DNA of 64,000 nt from G963663615 sp963663615 (GCA_963663615.1 OY760517.1:2480001-2544000); one strand, 5' to 3'; counted from the stretch's first letter, positions 1-9,514 are shown. Notes: generated by a model not told the origin, from the sequence alone. Program-made: numbers and translations.

Positions 1-1035
1 CTGGTCAACCTCAAGCTTACCACTAATAATAAAAGTATATTCATCAATTTTATTGCAAACTTCCTCTTCAACATCAAACTCATCACGTATTTCCCCAAGC
101 ATTTCCTCAAGAATATCCTCAACTGTAACGATACCTGCGGTACCACCAAACTCATCAATAACAACAGCAACCGAAACATGTTGTGCAAGGAGTTCGTTTA
201 ACAGTTCAAGGGCTCGTTTTGTATCAGGAATAAAGACAGGTTCTTTCATTACACTAACAATACTTTCGGGCATTTTGAACATCTCGTTTGCATAGAGAAT
301 ACCCTTTATATTATCAATTGTATCTTCATATACCGGTACTTTGGAATACCCGGATTCAATAAATACTTCCCTAACCTCCTGGATAGAGCTGCTAATATCA
401 ACAGCTACAATATCGGTACGTGGAGTGTAAATTTCATATGCTCGTTTTTCTCTAAGCTCAATAATTTTGTTAATTATATCAGATTCGTCTTCATTAACAA
501 CACCAGCCAAAGAACTCTCATTTAACAGTGATTGCATATCCTCCTTGTCAAAAAGGTGAGATATCTTTTCTTCGTTAATATTTCTGGTTTTAGTTAACAA
601 TTCGGAAAGATAAGCAAAAAGTTTTACAATAGGCCAGAGCAGTATTGTTATCATCCTTATTGGTAATGAAGAGTACCCAACAATACTGTCGCTAAGCTCC
701 CTTGCAATATATTTCGGAACAAGCTCGCCTATTATCAGCAAAACAAACGATGAAATTATAAGAATCTGATATTCGCTAAAATGATAAACACTTGTAAGAA
801 AAATTGTTATAAGTGATGCAAAAGTAATATTTACAATATTGTTTGAAACAAGTATTGTGGAAAAAAACATCCCGGGATTTTCAACAAAATAGTGAGCTGA
901 TTTTGCAGCCATACTATTTTTTCTGGCTCTAATCTCAATTTTAATTTTATTGGAGACAACATACGCCAGCTCGGAGGAAGAGAAAAATCCACTTAACAAC
1001 AAGAGGACAATCAGTATTATAAGTTGAGTGATCAT
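1..1035 (-). CDS. CNNM/CorC-HlyC family membrane protein, 3' end cut by window
   Basis: Partial: 345 codons are visible and the reading frame runs off the left edge. The N-terminus is a run of hydrophobic helices typical of the DUF21/CNNM membrane domain (start MITQLIILIVLLLLSGFFS; GELVPKYIA motif near residue 95). It is followed by a cytoplasmic CBS pair containing TPRTDIVAVDI and the CNNM signature VVIDEFGGTAGIVTVEDI. The C-terminal CorC_HlyC domain would lie outside the window. The family is linked to Mg2+/Co2+ efflux, and some members to gliding or haemolysin annotations; the substrate here is not known. The ATG follows the stop codon of the lipoprotein gene directly, so the two are translationally coupled. 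Confidence 0.9.
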   Translation of the reverse strand, partial: MITQLIILIVLLLLSGFFSSSELAYVVSNKIKIEIRARKNSMAAKSAHYFVENPGMFFSTILVSNNIVNITFASLITIFLTSVYHFSEYQILIISSFVLLIIGELVPKYIARELSDSIVGYSSLPIRMITILLWPIVKLFAYLSELLTKTRNINEEKISHLFDKEDMQSLLNESSLAGVVNEDESDIINKIIELREKRAYEIYTPRTDIVAVDISSSIQEVREVFIESGYSKVPVYEDTIDNIKGILYANEMFKMPESIVSVMKEPVFIPDTKRALELLNELLAQHVSVAVVIDEFGGTAGIVTVEDILEEMLGEIRDEFDVEEEVCNKIDEYTFIISGKLEVDQ

Positions 1036-1548
1036 TTAATATATTTTTTCCACAATTATGTCAGATTTTACAATTTTAAAGATACCATTTTTATCGGAAA
1101 TATGTATTTCGGCTGTAATAGGTTTTTCAAGTGAAAGTTCAGGTTTGGGTTTCATCCCTGTTAGAGTAGAAAAAATCAACACAAGCTTTTTATCATCTGA
1201 TTTTTCCTCACTAACTACAGTTTTGGGTAATATCTGGTAAATTTCCCTGTTATCCTGAAATACTATAACCCGGAAAATTTCAGCTACCTCAAACTTTTGT
1301 GAATCGGATTTTGCAAGTTCAATTTCACCCGTAATATGAAATCTCTCACCGGCGTTGGGCATAACATTTAGCCAACTGTAAATCTTGTTTATTTTAACAA
1401 ATTCGGGATTTTTATATTCCGGTTTTACAACTCCAACTGCATCTTTGGATTCATCCTCTTTTTCTTTCTGCATCCTTGTTGTGGGAGTACACGCAAATAA
1501 TGTAATTAAAAGAATAAAGATTATCGATATTTTAATTTTTGTATTCAT
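1036..1548 (-). CDS. Putative lipoprotein, unknown function
   Basis: About 170 aa from the chosen ATG. A 19-residue lipoprotein signal peptide ends in a lipobox (ITLFAC), so the mature protein is probably lipid-anchored in the envelope. The frame extends 10 codons upstream to another ATG at 1578, but only the inner start puts the signal peptide at the N-terminus. The rest looks like a beta-rich extracytoplasmic domain (IFRVIVFQDNREIYQILP), and I do not recognise a family. The stop codon abuts the start of the CNNM-type protein, suggesting the two act together at the membrane. That link is inferred from context only. Confidence 0.7.
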   Translation of the reverse strand: MNTKIKISIIFILLITLFACTPTTRMQKEKEDESKDAVGVVKPEYKNPEFVKINKIYSWLNVMPNAGERFHITGEIELAKSDSQKFEVAEIFRVIVFQDNREIYQILPKTVVSEEKSDDKKLVLIFSTLTGMKPKPELSLEKPITAEIHISDKNGIFKIVKSDIIVEKIY

Positions 1549-1609
1549 ATCAGCAATCACTTTGACTATTTTATCCATTAAACAACACGGATTTAAAAAG
1601 TATCCCGAA

Positions 1610-2473
1610 TTACAAATAAATAATCAACACCACAGCAATAATATACATCATAATATTGATAATCATCGGAATATCGCGAATAAGAACTTCGATTGTATTT
1701 TCGCCTTCTCGCTTGTTTACTCCAAGATGCATATATCTGAATATTCCGAATACCACAAATATTGTTGTAAATACAATATTTTCCGAGTGGAATAGTTCAA
1801 CCGTTCTATCGGCAACCGAGTAAAGAGCATAACAAATTATTACCCCCGCCGCCGATATTGTTGTAATCTGATCTATAAAACCTACCGAATAGTCGGCAAG
1901 TACCTTGCGTGTACTGTTATCTACAGACTTAACCAGTTCCGATCTTCGTTTCATTGCAGCCAGAAATAGCGAAATAAAGAGCGTGGTAAGTATAAGCCAT
2001 TTTGAAATATGTACGTCAATAACAACAGCACCACCTATTACGCGGAGCATAAATCCGGTCGAAATACAAATAATATCAACTATTACAATCTGCTTTAGCT
2101 TAAGAGAGTACAACAGGTTAATAATTACATAACCGGCAAGTACAATTGCAAAATGCCACGGTAATGTAACTAAAACCAAAGTAGTAACAATTCCAAGAAC
2201 TACTGCAAGCATAATTGCCGGACTAATACTCAAAGCTCCGGAAGCCAGTGGGCGGTTACGTTTAACCGGATGAAGTCTGTCTCTTGGAATATCTATTATA
2301 TCATTAACGATATATACTACGCTCGAAACAAGACTAAAAGCAATAGCTGCTTTTGTTACAGTTAAAAGGTGCCCGGTTTCCATCAGATATTTTGCAAAAA
2401 TCATTGGGACAAAAACAAAGGAGTTTTTGACCCAATGGGAAACTCGTAATAGCTTGATAATATTCTTAATCAT
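1610..2473 (-). CDS. UbiA-family prenyltransferase, decaprenyl-phosphate phosphoribosyltransferase-like
   Basis: 287 aa, almost entirely hydrophobic (about 8-9 membrane segments). The Asp-rich prenyl/Mg2+-binding motif NDIIDIPRDRLHP lies near residue 57 and is followed by VKRNRPLASG. This combination (NDxxDxxxDRxHPxKxxRP) resembles the UbiA branch that includes actinobacterial decaprenyl-phosphate 5-phosphoribosyltransferase. Membership of the UbiA superfamily is clear; the exact substrate is an inference. Its ATG overlaps the stop codon of the upstream mutase gene (TAATG), so translation is coupled. Confidence 0.85.
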   Translation of the reverse strand: MIKNIIKLLRVSHWVKNSFVFVPMIFAKYLMETGHLLTVTKAAIAFSLVSSVVYIVNDIIDIPRDRLHPVKRNRPLASGALSISPAIMLAVVLGIVTTLVLVTLPWHFAIVLAGYVIINLLYSLKLKQIVIVDIICISTGFMLRVIGGAVVIDVHISKWLILTTLFISLFLAAMKRRSELVKSVDNSTRKVLADYSVGFIDQITTISAAGVIICYALYSVADRTVELFHSENIVFTTIFVVFGIFRYMHLGVNKREGENTIEVLIRDIPMIINIMMYIIAVVLIIYL

Positions 2474-4128
2474 TAAAAAACCGCAGATTCTTGATAAATA
2501 CCGAAAGGTTCTTTTAGTACGTTAACCATTTCACCAAGAGTAACATAATTTTCGGCAGCTTCAACCAATAAAGGCATCAGATTAGTGTTACCATTGGCGG
2601 CAACCCTAATTTTAGCAAGGGACCGCTGAACTGCTTCATTATCTCTTTTATTACGCAACCTGGTTAAACGCTCTTTCTGTTTTAATTCTACTTCAGGAGA
2701 AATTTGTAAAATCGGAATATCAATTGCCTTATTTTCCTCAACAAATTCATTTACACCAACAACAAATTTCTCTTTTCTTTCAAGCTCAAGCTGATAACGA
2801 TAAGCGGAATCAGCAATTTCCTTTTGGAAATACCCTGCATCAATTGCCGGGATAACTCCACCAAACGAATCTATTTCCTCAAATATTCGCTCGGCATCTG
2901 CTTCCATTTCATCGGTAAGTGCTTCAACATAGTAACTGCCACCCAGAGGATCAACAGTATTTATAACACCGGTTTCATAAGCAAGTAGTTGCTGTGTACG
3001 CAATGCAATTTTAACAGCCTTTTCGCTTGGTAGTGCCAGGGTTTCATCCATTGAATTTGTATGGAGGGATTGTGTGCCACCCATTACAGCCGCCATTGCC
3101 TGGAATGCAGTACGTATAATGTTGTTTTCCGGCTGCTGTGCAGTTAATGTACATCCCGCTGTTTGTGTATGAAAACGCAACCACCACGAACGTTCCTTTT
3201 TAGCTCCGTATTTGTTCTTCATTCGCTTTGCATATATCCTTCTCGCTGCACGGTATTTTGCAACTTCCTCAAAAAAATCGAGATGCGAATTAAAGAAAAA
3301 CGAAATTCTCGGAGCAAAATCATCTACATCCAATCCTCGTTCTATTGCATGCTCGATATATGAAAAACCGTCAGCAAGTGTAAAAGCAAGCTCCTGTGCA
3401 GCAGTTGAACCGGCTTCTCTGATATGGTAACCGCTAACCGAAATTGGATTCCATAAAGGCATCTCCTTTGTAGTAAATTCAATCATATCGGTTATTATAC
3501 GCATTGAAGGATGTGGCGGATAAATATATTCTTTTTGGGCAATATACTCTTTAAGGATGTCATTTTGCAGTGTACCCCTAAGCCTACTAACATCAACACC
3601 CTGCTTTTTAGCAACAGCAATATAAAACGCAAATATCATTGCAGCAGGCGAGTTTATAGTCATGGATGTGGAAACTTTTTCCAGTGGAATTTCATTGAAC
3701 AAAATTTCCATATCCTCAAGCGATGAAATAGACACACCACAAATACCAACCTCGCCTTCGCTCAACTGGTCATCAGCATCATACCCCATTAAAGTGGGCA
3801 GATCAAACGCAACTGAGAGTCCGGTTTGACCGTTAGCCAACAAATACTTGAATCTTTCGTTTGTATCTTCGGGAGTACCGAAGCCTGAAAATTGTCTCAT
3901 TGTCCAGACTTTCCCACGGTATCCGTTGGTATGAATTCCCCTCGTGTAAGGATATTCACCGGGGAAACCTGCACCCTCCCCGGAACCGGAATTGCCGGTA
4001 TCCTCTTCAGTATAAAGAGCCTTTATATTTCTTCCGGAAACTGAAGTAAACTTCATTCCGGTAGTTTTGGCATTTTTTAGTTTATCTTCAAAAATATCTT
4101 TCGATTTTTTATAATCTTCAGATAACAT
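2473..4128 (-). CDS. Methylmalonyl-CoA mutase, large (catalytic) subunit
   Basis: 551 aa. It contains the acyl-CoA mutase TIM-barrel region, including YPYTRGIHTNGYRGKVWTMR near residue 60, FDLPTLMGYDADD, and the substrate-binding segment SVSGYHIREAGSTAAQELAF. Length and the C-terminus (EPFGIYQESAVF) show that it has only the catalytic domain. The cobalamin-binding domain must be a separate polypeptide, as is usual for split mutases, and it is not in this window. The enzyme interconverts methylmalonyl-CoA and succinyl-CoA with adenosylcobalamin (propionate metabolism). Isobutyryl-CoA-type mutases are an alternative. It lies 18 nt downstream of mutL and is coupled to the UbiA-type gene. Confidence 0.92.
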   Translation of the reverse strand: MLSEDYKKSKDIFEDKLKNAKTTGMKFTSVSGRNIKALYTEEDTGNSGSGEGAGFPGEYPYTRGIHTNGYRGKVWTMRQFSGFGTPEDTNERFKYLLANGQTGLSVAFDLPTLMGYDADDQLSEGEVGICGVSISSLEDMEILFNEIPLEKVSTSMTINSPAAMIFAFYIAVAKKQGVDVSRLRGTLQNDILKEYIAQKEYIYPPHPSMRIITDMIEFTTKEMPLWNPISVSGYHIREAGSTAAQELAFTLADGFSYIEHAIERGLDVDDFAPRISFFFNSHLDFFEEVAKYRAARRIYAKRMKNKYGAKKERSWWLRFHTQTAGCTLTAQQPENNIIRTAFQAMAAVMGGTQSLHTNSMDETLALPSEKAVKIALRTQQLLAYETGVINTVDPLGGSYYVEALTDEMEADAERIFEEIDSFGGVIPAIDAGYFQKEIADSAYRYQLELERKEKFVVGVNEFVEENKAIDIPILQISPEVELKQKERLTRLRNKRDNEAVQRSLAKIRVAANGNTNLMPLLVEAAENYVTLGEMVNVLKEPFGIYQESAVF

Positions 4129-4146
4129 ACATACCCCTAATAATTG

Positions 4147-6033
4147 TTAAGTTCTACCAAACCTTCGGTCAAACTCTACAAGTGGTATTTTTATAACAAT
4201 TGGACGACCATGAGGACAAACATAAGGCATGGATGTAGCAAATAATCTTTCAATCAGCATTTTCATTTCAGGCACAGTAAGCTTATCCCCTGCTTTAACT
4301 GCCGCCTTGCACGACCATGATTTTGCCAGATTATCCCTAACCTCAAGTTGTTTTTCAACCATGTTTTTTCTGTACTCGTCCAATATACCCCTTAAAGTTT
4401 CAGCTTCATCACCAACATTAACATCCGATGGTACACCTTCAATAAGAACATTATTACGTGTAAGGAATTTTATTTCAAATCCCAACTTGTGAATATGACC
4501 ATATAGTTCTTTTAATAACTCAAATTCACCCGGATCAAGTTTAATTTGCTGCGAAAATAATAATTGCTGCGAAAACGGAAGGTCTGCCTCAAAAGCAGCA
4601 AGTGCCTCCTCATACAATATTCTTTCATGAGCAACATGATGGTCAATAATCATCAATCCGGTTTTTATCTGCGTAAGTATGTATTTTTTATGTAACAAGA
4701 CAATAAATGATGCGTTTTCCATATCATCATCACTATCATCATTTCCTTTAGTTGCCGAAACACCGCCTGCCGAATGATATTCTGCCTCCCTTGCAGTTTC
4801 GAACGGGTGACTAACAGGTTCAGCGGGAGCATTTCTCTTTATATCTGTATTCATATTATCAAATAGCTGATCAATCTCATCATCCGAATAAGTCCTGATC
4901 TCCCTTGGTTGTGAAGATACCTGTGAGGAAGAGTTTGAAGGTCTGTCTCCAAAATCATTTTTTTCAACCCTGTTATACGAATTGAATAGCAATTTTTCCC
5001 TGTCCTCAATTGGTCTGTTAAAACTCATAGAAGGCACAAGATCATAACTGCCAAGCGTTTTTTTAACAACTGCATTAACAACTGCATAAATACCATTATC
5101 ATCATCAAACTTTACTTCAAGTTTACTTGGATGAATATTTATATCAACTTTGGCTGGATCAAGATCAAGAAACAGAACAAAGAAAGGATATTCACCTTTT
5201 TCAAGAATATTTTCGTAGGCTGTAAATACCGCATGGTTAATAGTTTTGCTCGAAACAGGACGCTTGTTAATAAACAGGTACTGATCACCCTTATTCTTCC
5301 TAAGGAACGTAGGTTTCGAAACATACCCTGTTACATTAACATAATCTGTTAACTCCTCAACCTCAACCAATGCATCAATTGTATTTTCACTGAATAGTGC
5401 CGCAATTCTGTCATCCAGAGATGCTGGGGGCAAATCGTAAACAAGCTCGCCATCGTTGTACATCTTAAAGCCCAACTCCTTATAGCTCAAAGCAGCCCGT
5501 TTGAAAGTATCGGTAACGTGCTTTAGCTCGGTTGCATTGGTCTTTAGAAAATTTCTGCGAGCCGGAGTATTGAAGAATAGATTTTTTACTGAAACAGAAG
5601 TACCCTTTGAAAATGATCCGGACTCTTCAATTATTGAAGTACCATCCTCAACCCTGATAAGGGTACCAAGATCATCTTCCCTGCGTTCTGTTTTTATTTC
5701 CAGAATACTTACAGCAGCAATTGAACTTAGAGCTTCACCCCTAAATCCGTAAGTTGCAATTCTTTCAAGATCGTCATAATCCTTAATTTTACTGGTTGCA
5801 TGTCTCAATACAGATTTTTTGGCATCATCAGCAGTCATACCATCGCCATCATCAGCAACCATAATAAGGGATTTTCCAGCATCTTTAATATACAGCTCAA
5901 CATTTTGAGCATTTGCATCAATAGCATTTTCAAGTAATTCTTTTACAACCGATTCGGGTCTTTGTACAACCTCGCCGGCGGCAATTTTATTTGTAATAAA
6001 TTCGGGAAGAATATTTATTTTACTTTCAGTCAT
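4147..6033 (-). CDS. mutL: DNA mismatch repair protein MutL
   Basis: 628 aa. The N-terminal GHKL ATPase domain is complete: NKIAAGEVVQRPESVVKELL, ENAIDAN, DDGDGM, and RHATSKI followed by YGFRGEAL. A polar linker (about 340-430) leads to the C-terminal dimerisation/endonuclease domain. That domain carries DHHVAHERILYE (variant of the DQHA-x2-E-x4-E metal motif), SCKAAVKAGD, CPHGRP and a terminal FGR, all typical of MutL proteins with nicking activity. MutL links MutS mismatch recognition to strand removal. It sits 8 nt downstream of folA. Confidence 0.97.
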   Translation of the reverse strand: MTESKINILPEFITNKIAAGEVVQRPESVVKELLENAIDANAQNVELYIKDAGKSLIMVADDGDGMTADDAKKSVLRHATSKIKDYDDLERIATYGFRGEALSSIAAVSILEIKTERREDDLGTLIRVEDGTSIIEESGSFSKGTSVSVKNLFFNTPARRNFLKTNATELKHVTDTFKRAALSYKELGFKMYNDGELVYDLPPASLDDRIAALFSENTIDALVEVEELTDYVNVTGYVSKPTFLRKNKGDQYLFINKRPVSSKTINHAVFTAYENILEKGEYPFFVLFLDLDPAKVDINIHPSKLEVKFDDDNGIYAVVNAVVKKTLGSYDLVPSMSFNRPIEDREKLLFNSYNRVEKNDFGDRPSNSSSQVSSQPREIRTYSDDEIDQLFDNMNTDIKRNAPAEPVSHPFETAREAEYHSAGGVSATKGNDDSDDDMENASFIVLLHKKYILTQIKTGLMIIDHHVAHERILYEEALAAFEADLPFSQQLLFSQQIKLDPGEFELLKELYGHIHKLGFEIKFLTRNNVLIEGVPSDVNVGDEAETLRGILDEYRKNMVEKQLEVRDNLAKSWSCKAAVKAGDKLTVPEMKMLIERLFATSMPYVCPHGRPIVIKIPLVEFDRRFGRT

Positions 6034-6041
6034 TATAATAA

Positions 6042-6521
6042 TTAAATCCTTGTGTAGTATAGTACATCAAATTCGTCAAAACTTTTTATCTCGGAAACTT
6101 TCCATATATTCTCATCAACTTCAGGAAAATATGTATCGCCCTCAACTTTCATTTTAACATTAGTTAGTACCATTTCATCAGCAACCTCAATTGCCGAATT
6201 ATAAATCTGGGCACCACCAATAACAAAAACTTTTTCGTGCTGCATCATTTCACAAGTAGTATAAGCAGAATTAAGAGAATGTACAACAGTAACATTTTCA
6301 AAATCCGGTTTATAGTTTTTATTCCGGGTTACAATAATATTTAATCTGCCTTTCAACGGTTTACCACCAAATGATTCAAACGTTTTGCGTCCCATTATAA
6401 GCGGATAACTCATTGTGGTATTCTTGAAATGTTTAAGTTCCTCTTTTATGTGCCATGGCATTTTGCCATCTTTACCAATAACATTATTTTCGGCAAGTGC
6501 AGCAATAATAATTTTTTTCAA
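6042..6521 (-). CDS. folA: Dihydrofolate reductase
   Basis: 159 aa, normal DHFR length. The N-terminal strand and loop (ALAENNVIGKDGKMPWHIKE) include the Trp that contacts substrate and an acidic Glu in helix B. MGRKTFESFGGKPLKGRLN is the NADPH-binding segment, and VFVIGGAQIYNSAI is the second glycine-rich cofactor loop. The enzyme reduces dihydrofolate to tetrahydrofolate, which is needed to regenerate the cofactor consumed by ThyA. It sits between the PEGA lipoprotein gene and mutL, with thyA just upstream, which is a common folate/thymidylate arrangement. Confidence 0.96.
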   Translation of the reverse strand: MKKIIIAALAENNVIGKDGKMPWHIKEELKHFKNTTMSYPLIMGRKTFESFGGKPLKGRLNIIVTRNKNYKPDFENVTVVHSLNSAYTTCEMMQHEKVFVIGGAQIYNSAIEVADEMVLTNVKMKVEGDTYFPEVDENIWKVSEIKSFDEFDVLYYTRI

Positions 6522-6539
6522 TTTTGTTTCCTGGAAAAT

Positions 6540-6848
6540 CTAATATAATTCAATCATTTTAATATCAATATAACGTGTTTCACCCGGTTCAAGTATTAGC
6601 TGAACAGTTGTATCCTGATAGCCTAAAAGCAAAAATGTAATATCATAATTACCCGAATTAAGGTTTATTATGCTGTCAGGCGTATTTTTACCAGTATAAA
6701 TACCATCAATAAAAATACTTGCTGTACCGGGCTCGGTATAAAGGAACAGATCAGCGGTATTTTCCCTGTCGATACTCTCCAACGGATCTTCCCTGCATGC
6801 AGTAAAAACAAGAAGAAGAAAGATAAACGGATATACAATTTTTCTCAT
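6540..6848 (-). CDS. Small PEGA-domain lipoprotein
   Basis: 102 aa. A hydrophobic signal ends in a lipobox (LLVFTAC), followed by a short linker and one PEGA-type beta-sandwich repeat (LFLYTEPGTASIFIDGIYTG, then GNYDITFLLLGYQD). PEGA domains are common in envelope and carbohydrate-binding proteins; no enzyme activity is implied. It lies 18 nt upstream of folA on the same strand, which looks like operon membership rather than a functional tie. Confidence 0.75.
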   Translation of the reverse strand: MRKIVYPFIFLLLVFTACREDPLESIDRENTADLFLYTEPGTASIFIDGIYTGKNTPDSIINLNSGNYDITFLLLGYQDTTVQLILEPGETRYIDIKMIELY

Positions 6849-6988
6849 TATTAACTCTCATTAATCCTGAAAATTATATTTTGGGCAAGAAATTTTCCGC
6901 AACAATTAGCATCAAAACTTACCCGAAAATACAATATAGAAATAAAATTGAAAAAGTGTATCCAAAGTTTAATACCTTGATAAAGCCT

Positions 6989-7828
6989 TTATACAGCTAC
7001 CTCAAACTTTAGTCTGCCATATGATTTATAATCAATTAGCTCAAAGTCTTCAAACTTGAGATCGTTAATATCCTTATCGGCAATTTTTAATTTTGGCAAT
7101 GGTAACGGTTCACGTTCAAGCTGCTTTTTCAAACCTTCAACATGATCATATTTTTCCATTTCGGTACCTTTATCACCAATATATATATGAGCATCAACAA
7201 TAGTATGAGCAAACTCGCCAGGTTCATAACCGGTCTGCTGAGCAATAATCATAGTCAGCATGGCATAAGCCGCAAGGTTAAATGGAATGCCAAGAGCAAT
7301 ATCACCCGAACGCTGTGTAAGGTGACAGTTAAGTTTACCATCAAGAACATTAAAAGCATAGGTATAGTGACAAGGAGGCAGCTTGCTTGTTGTAGCATTA
7401 CCCGGTTCCCAGGCAGTAACAATTAAACGGCGACTGTACGGGTTGCGTTTAATTTCATCTATAATATATTGTATCTGGTCAACTTCCCTAACCTGCCAAT
7501 TTCCATCCTTATCCTTTGTGGCACTTGGAAAATGCCTCCAGTAATGACCATAGGCAGTTTCAAGATTTCCATTTTCATCAGCCCAGGCATCCCAAATTTT
7601 TGTATGCTCACGCAAATTCCTAATATGATCTTCACCTGATAGATACCATAATACTTCTCGCAAAAGTGAATCCCAGTACATTTTTTTCGTAGTTAAAAGT
7701 GGGAATCCGTTTTGTAAGTTTACTTTATAAAATGCTCCAAAATAGGAAATTGTATCAACTCCGGTCCTGGTTGGCTTCCTTATACCATTATCTATTACCA
7801 GCTTTACCAGATCTTTATATTCTTTCAT
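6989..7828 (-). CDS. thyA: Thymidylate synthase (ThyA type)
   Basis: 279 aa from the chosen start. Family motifs are present: RTGVDTISYFG, FPLLTTKKMYW, the catalytic-Cys loop LPPCHYTYAFN, the QRSGDIALGIPFN phosphate-binding segment, and HIYIGD. It methylates dUMP to dTMP using methylenetetrahydrofolate. The frame extends upstream to 7861, but a good ribosome-binding site (CAGGGAG) lies 6-9 nt before the ATG at 7828, so that start is preferred. The gene overlaps the 3' end of the glycerate kinase gene by 14 nt. folA lies downstream, after the PEGA lipoprotein. Confidence 0.96.
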   Translation of the reverse strand: MKEYKDLVKLVIDNGIRKPTRTGVDTISYFGAFYKVNLQNGFPLLTTKKMYWDSLLREVLWYLSGEDHIRNLREHTKIWDAWADENGNLETAYGHYWRHFPSATKDKDGNWQVREVDQIQYIIDEIKRNPYSRRLIVTAWEPGNATTSKLPPCHYTYAFNVLDGKLNCHLTQRSGDIALGIPFNLAAYAMLTMIIAQQTGYEPGEFAHTIVDAHIYIGDKGTEMEKYDHVEGLKKQLEREPLPLPKLKIADKDINDLKFEDFELIDYKSYGRLKFEVAV

Positions 7829-8945
7829 TAAAACTCCCTGTATCTTTAATTCTTTCGGCAAGCTCCCTTACAGCAAGCTTTATTCCATATCCAAAGTTAT
7901 TCATTGATTCATCAGCAGATGAAAAATATTTACTTAATTCAATAATCAAAACATTTCTGAAATTAGTTTTATGCAATTTATTCACTCCACAGAAAATTGC
8001 AACTGTTGCATTACTTTTTTCAGCATAATTTAATATTGTATTTGTTCCTTTGTCCATAAGCGACTGCTCGTCAAGTGAGCCTTCACCGGTAATTATCAAG
8101 TTAAAATTTGTTGATAATTTTTCGATCTCTCCAATAATAATATCCTCAGAAGGCGTTTGTTTAATTTGATGGAACAAACCAAACCCTGCCGGAATTCCAC
8201 CACCGGCACCCGACATATAATCTTTTATGCCGGAAGAGGTATCAACAAGATTTACTATGTTTGTAAAACCTTCTTCAATTCTTTTTACATCTACTTCTGA
8301 TGCACCTTTCTGCGGACCGTAAACTTTTGCTGCTCCATTATTGCCAAGTAGCGGATTATTTACATCAATAATAAACTCAAAATCTATATTTTTCGAATTA
8401 TAGGAAATAGATGCAACATCTGTAAAACTAACTGGTAAAGCTTTTACCGGTTTATCATCTTTATTAAAAAGTTGCAAGCCCATCTCGCTTAATGCTCCAA
8501 TTCCCATATCAATAGTTGCAGTACCACCAACACCTATAACAAAATTTTTAGTATCATAAATTTCAATACATTTGCCAATTAGTTCACCCAAACCTTTTGA
8601 GGATAACTGTAACGGATTACGTTTTTCAACCGGTACTATATTTAAGCCCAATACCTTGGCTGTTTCAATATAAATAGTATTAATATCCGGGTTATATCCA
8701 TACTGAACCTTAAATTTTTCATTACAACACCAGGGAGCAGATATACTGGTAGTATGGATGTTCAAATCGTAAATTATCGAACAAAACTCAAGAAACCCGT
8801 CACCACCATCAGCTATCGGCAAAGTTTTAATATTCACAAAAACATCATTAAAATATTGCCTTAGTTCCAACTCAATTAGCTCTGCAATATCCAATGCGGA
8901 TGCACATTCCTTAAAACTGTTAGGAGCAACTAAAATATTGTACAT
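7815..8945 (-). CDS. Glycerate kinase (GarK/GlxK family)
   Basis: 376 aa, normal family length. The N-terminus ILVAPNSFKECASA is the hallmark of class II glycerate kinases. GVGGTATIDMGIGALSEMG, GAGGGIPAGFG and the ITGEGSLDEQS region (near residue 285) are also typical. The enzyme phosphorylates D-glycerate with ATP, feeding glycolysis. Start and stop overlap both neighbours: 1 nt with the HIT gene upstream and 14 nt with thyA downstream, so these three genes are probably co-transcribed. Confidence 0.93.
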   Translation of the reverse strand: MYNILVAPNSFKECASALDIAELIELELRQYFNDVFVNIKTLPIADGGDGFLEFCSIIYDLNIHTTSISAPWCCNEKFKVQYGYNPDINTIYIETAKVLGLNIVPVEKRNPLQLSSKGLGELIGKCIEIYDTKNFVIGVGGTATIDMGIGALSEMGLQLFNKDDKPVKALPVSFTDVASISYNSKNIDFEFIIDVNNPLLGNNGAAKVYGPQKGASEVDVKRIEEGFTNIVNLVDTSSGIKDYMSGAGGGIPAGFGLFHQIKQTPSEDIIIGEIEKLSTNFNLIITGEGSLDEQSLMDKGTNTILNYAEKSNATVAIFCGVNKLHKTNFRNVLIIELSKYFSSADESMNNFGYGIKLAVRELAERIKDTGSFNERI

Positions 8946-9451
8946 TATTTTATTAGCTCTGCAATAGCTTCTCTTAAACGTTGTTTTGTAACAGAAAGGT
9001 CTTGAGAGATGACCTTAATTTCACCAATTACAGGCATAAAATTAGTATCACCATTCCAACGAGGTACTATGTGAAAATGCAAATGAGTATCAATTCCCGC
9101 CCCAGCTTCCTTGCCAAGATTTGCACCGAAATTACATCCATGAGGAGCAAGAACCTTTTCGATGGCTTTAAGTCCAACTTTGGTAAGTTTCATCATTTCA
9201 CTGGTTTCTTCATCTGTAAGATCATTCATATCCGAAAGATGACGTTTTGGAAGCACCATAATATGACCGTTATTGTAGGGATACAAATTCAAAATCATAA
9301 ATGCCTTATTGCCATCGTAAATTTTCAGGCAATTTACATCATTAATATCTTCGTTAACAGCATGGCAAAACACACAACCTTCAATCTTTTCGCCTTTATT
9401 TTTGAACGAATCGATATACTGCGATCTCCAGGGCGACCATAACCTATCCAT
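8945..9451 (-). CDS. HIT-family hydrolase/nucleotidyl transferase
   Basis: 168 aa. The histidine triad motif HLHFHIVPRW lies near residue 123, preceded by NLGKEAGAGIDT. A CVFCHA zinc-type motif near the N-terminus and HIMVLPKRH match the branch related to bacterial Ap4A phosphorylases and Fhit. It is expected to cleave dinucleoside polyphosphates or AMP derivatives; the true substrate cannot be told from sequence. It is the first gene after the EF-G terminator and overlaps the glycerate kinase start by 1 nt. Confidence 0.9.
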   Translation of the reverse strand: MDRLWSPWRSQYIDSFKNKGEKIEGCVFCHAVNEDINDVNCLKIYDGNKAFMILNLYPYNNGHIMVLPKRHLSDMNDLTDEETSEMMKLTKVGLKAIEKVLAPHGCNFGANLGKEAGAGIDTHLHFHIVPRWNGDTNFMPVIGEIKVISQDLSVTKQRLREAIAELIK

Positions 9452-9470
9452 AATTCTCCTGTAAAGTGTA

Positions 9471-9497
9471 AAAAAAAAGCGGGAAAAAATCCCGCTT
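9471..9497 (-). terminator. Rho-independent terminator after EF-G paralogue
   Basis: A 6-bp GC-rich stem (gcggga/tcccgc, 9479-9484 with 9490-9495) has a 5-nt loop. On the minus strand it is followed by a run of eight T (9478 down to 9471). It lies 18 nt past the stop codon of the EF-G-like gene. Confidence 0.9.
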
Positions 9498-9514
9498 CAA
9501 AGATAAGATTTATT

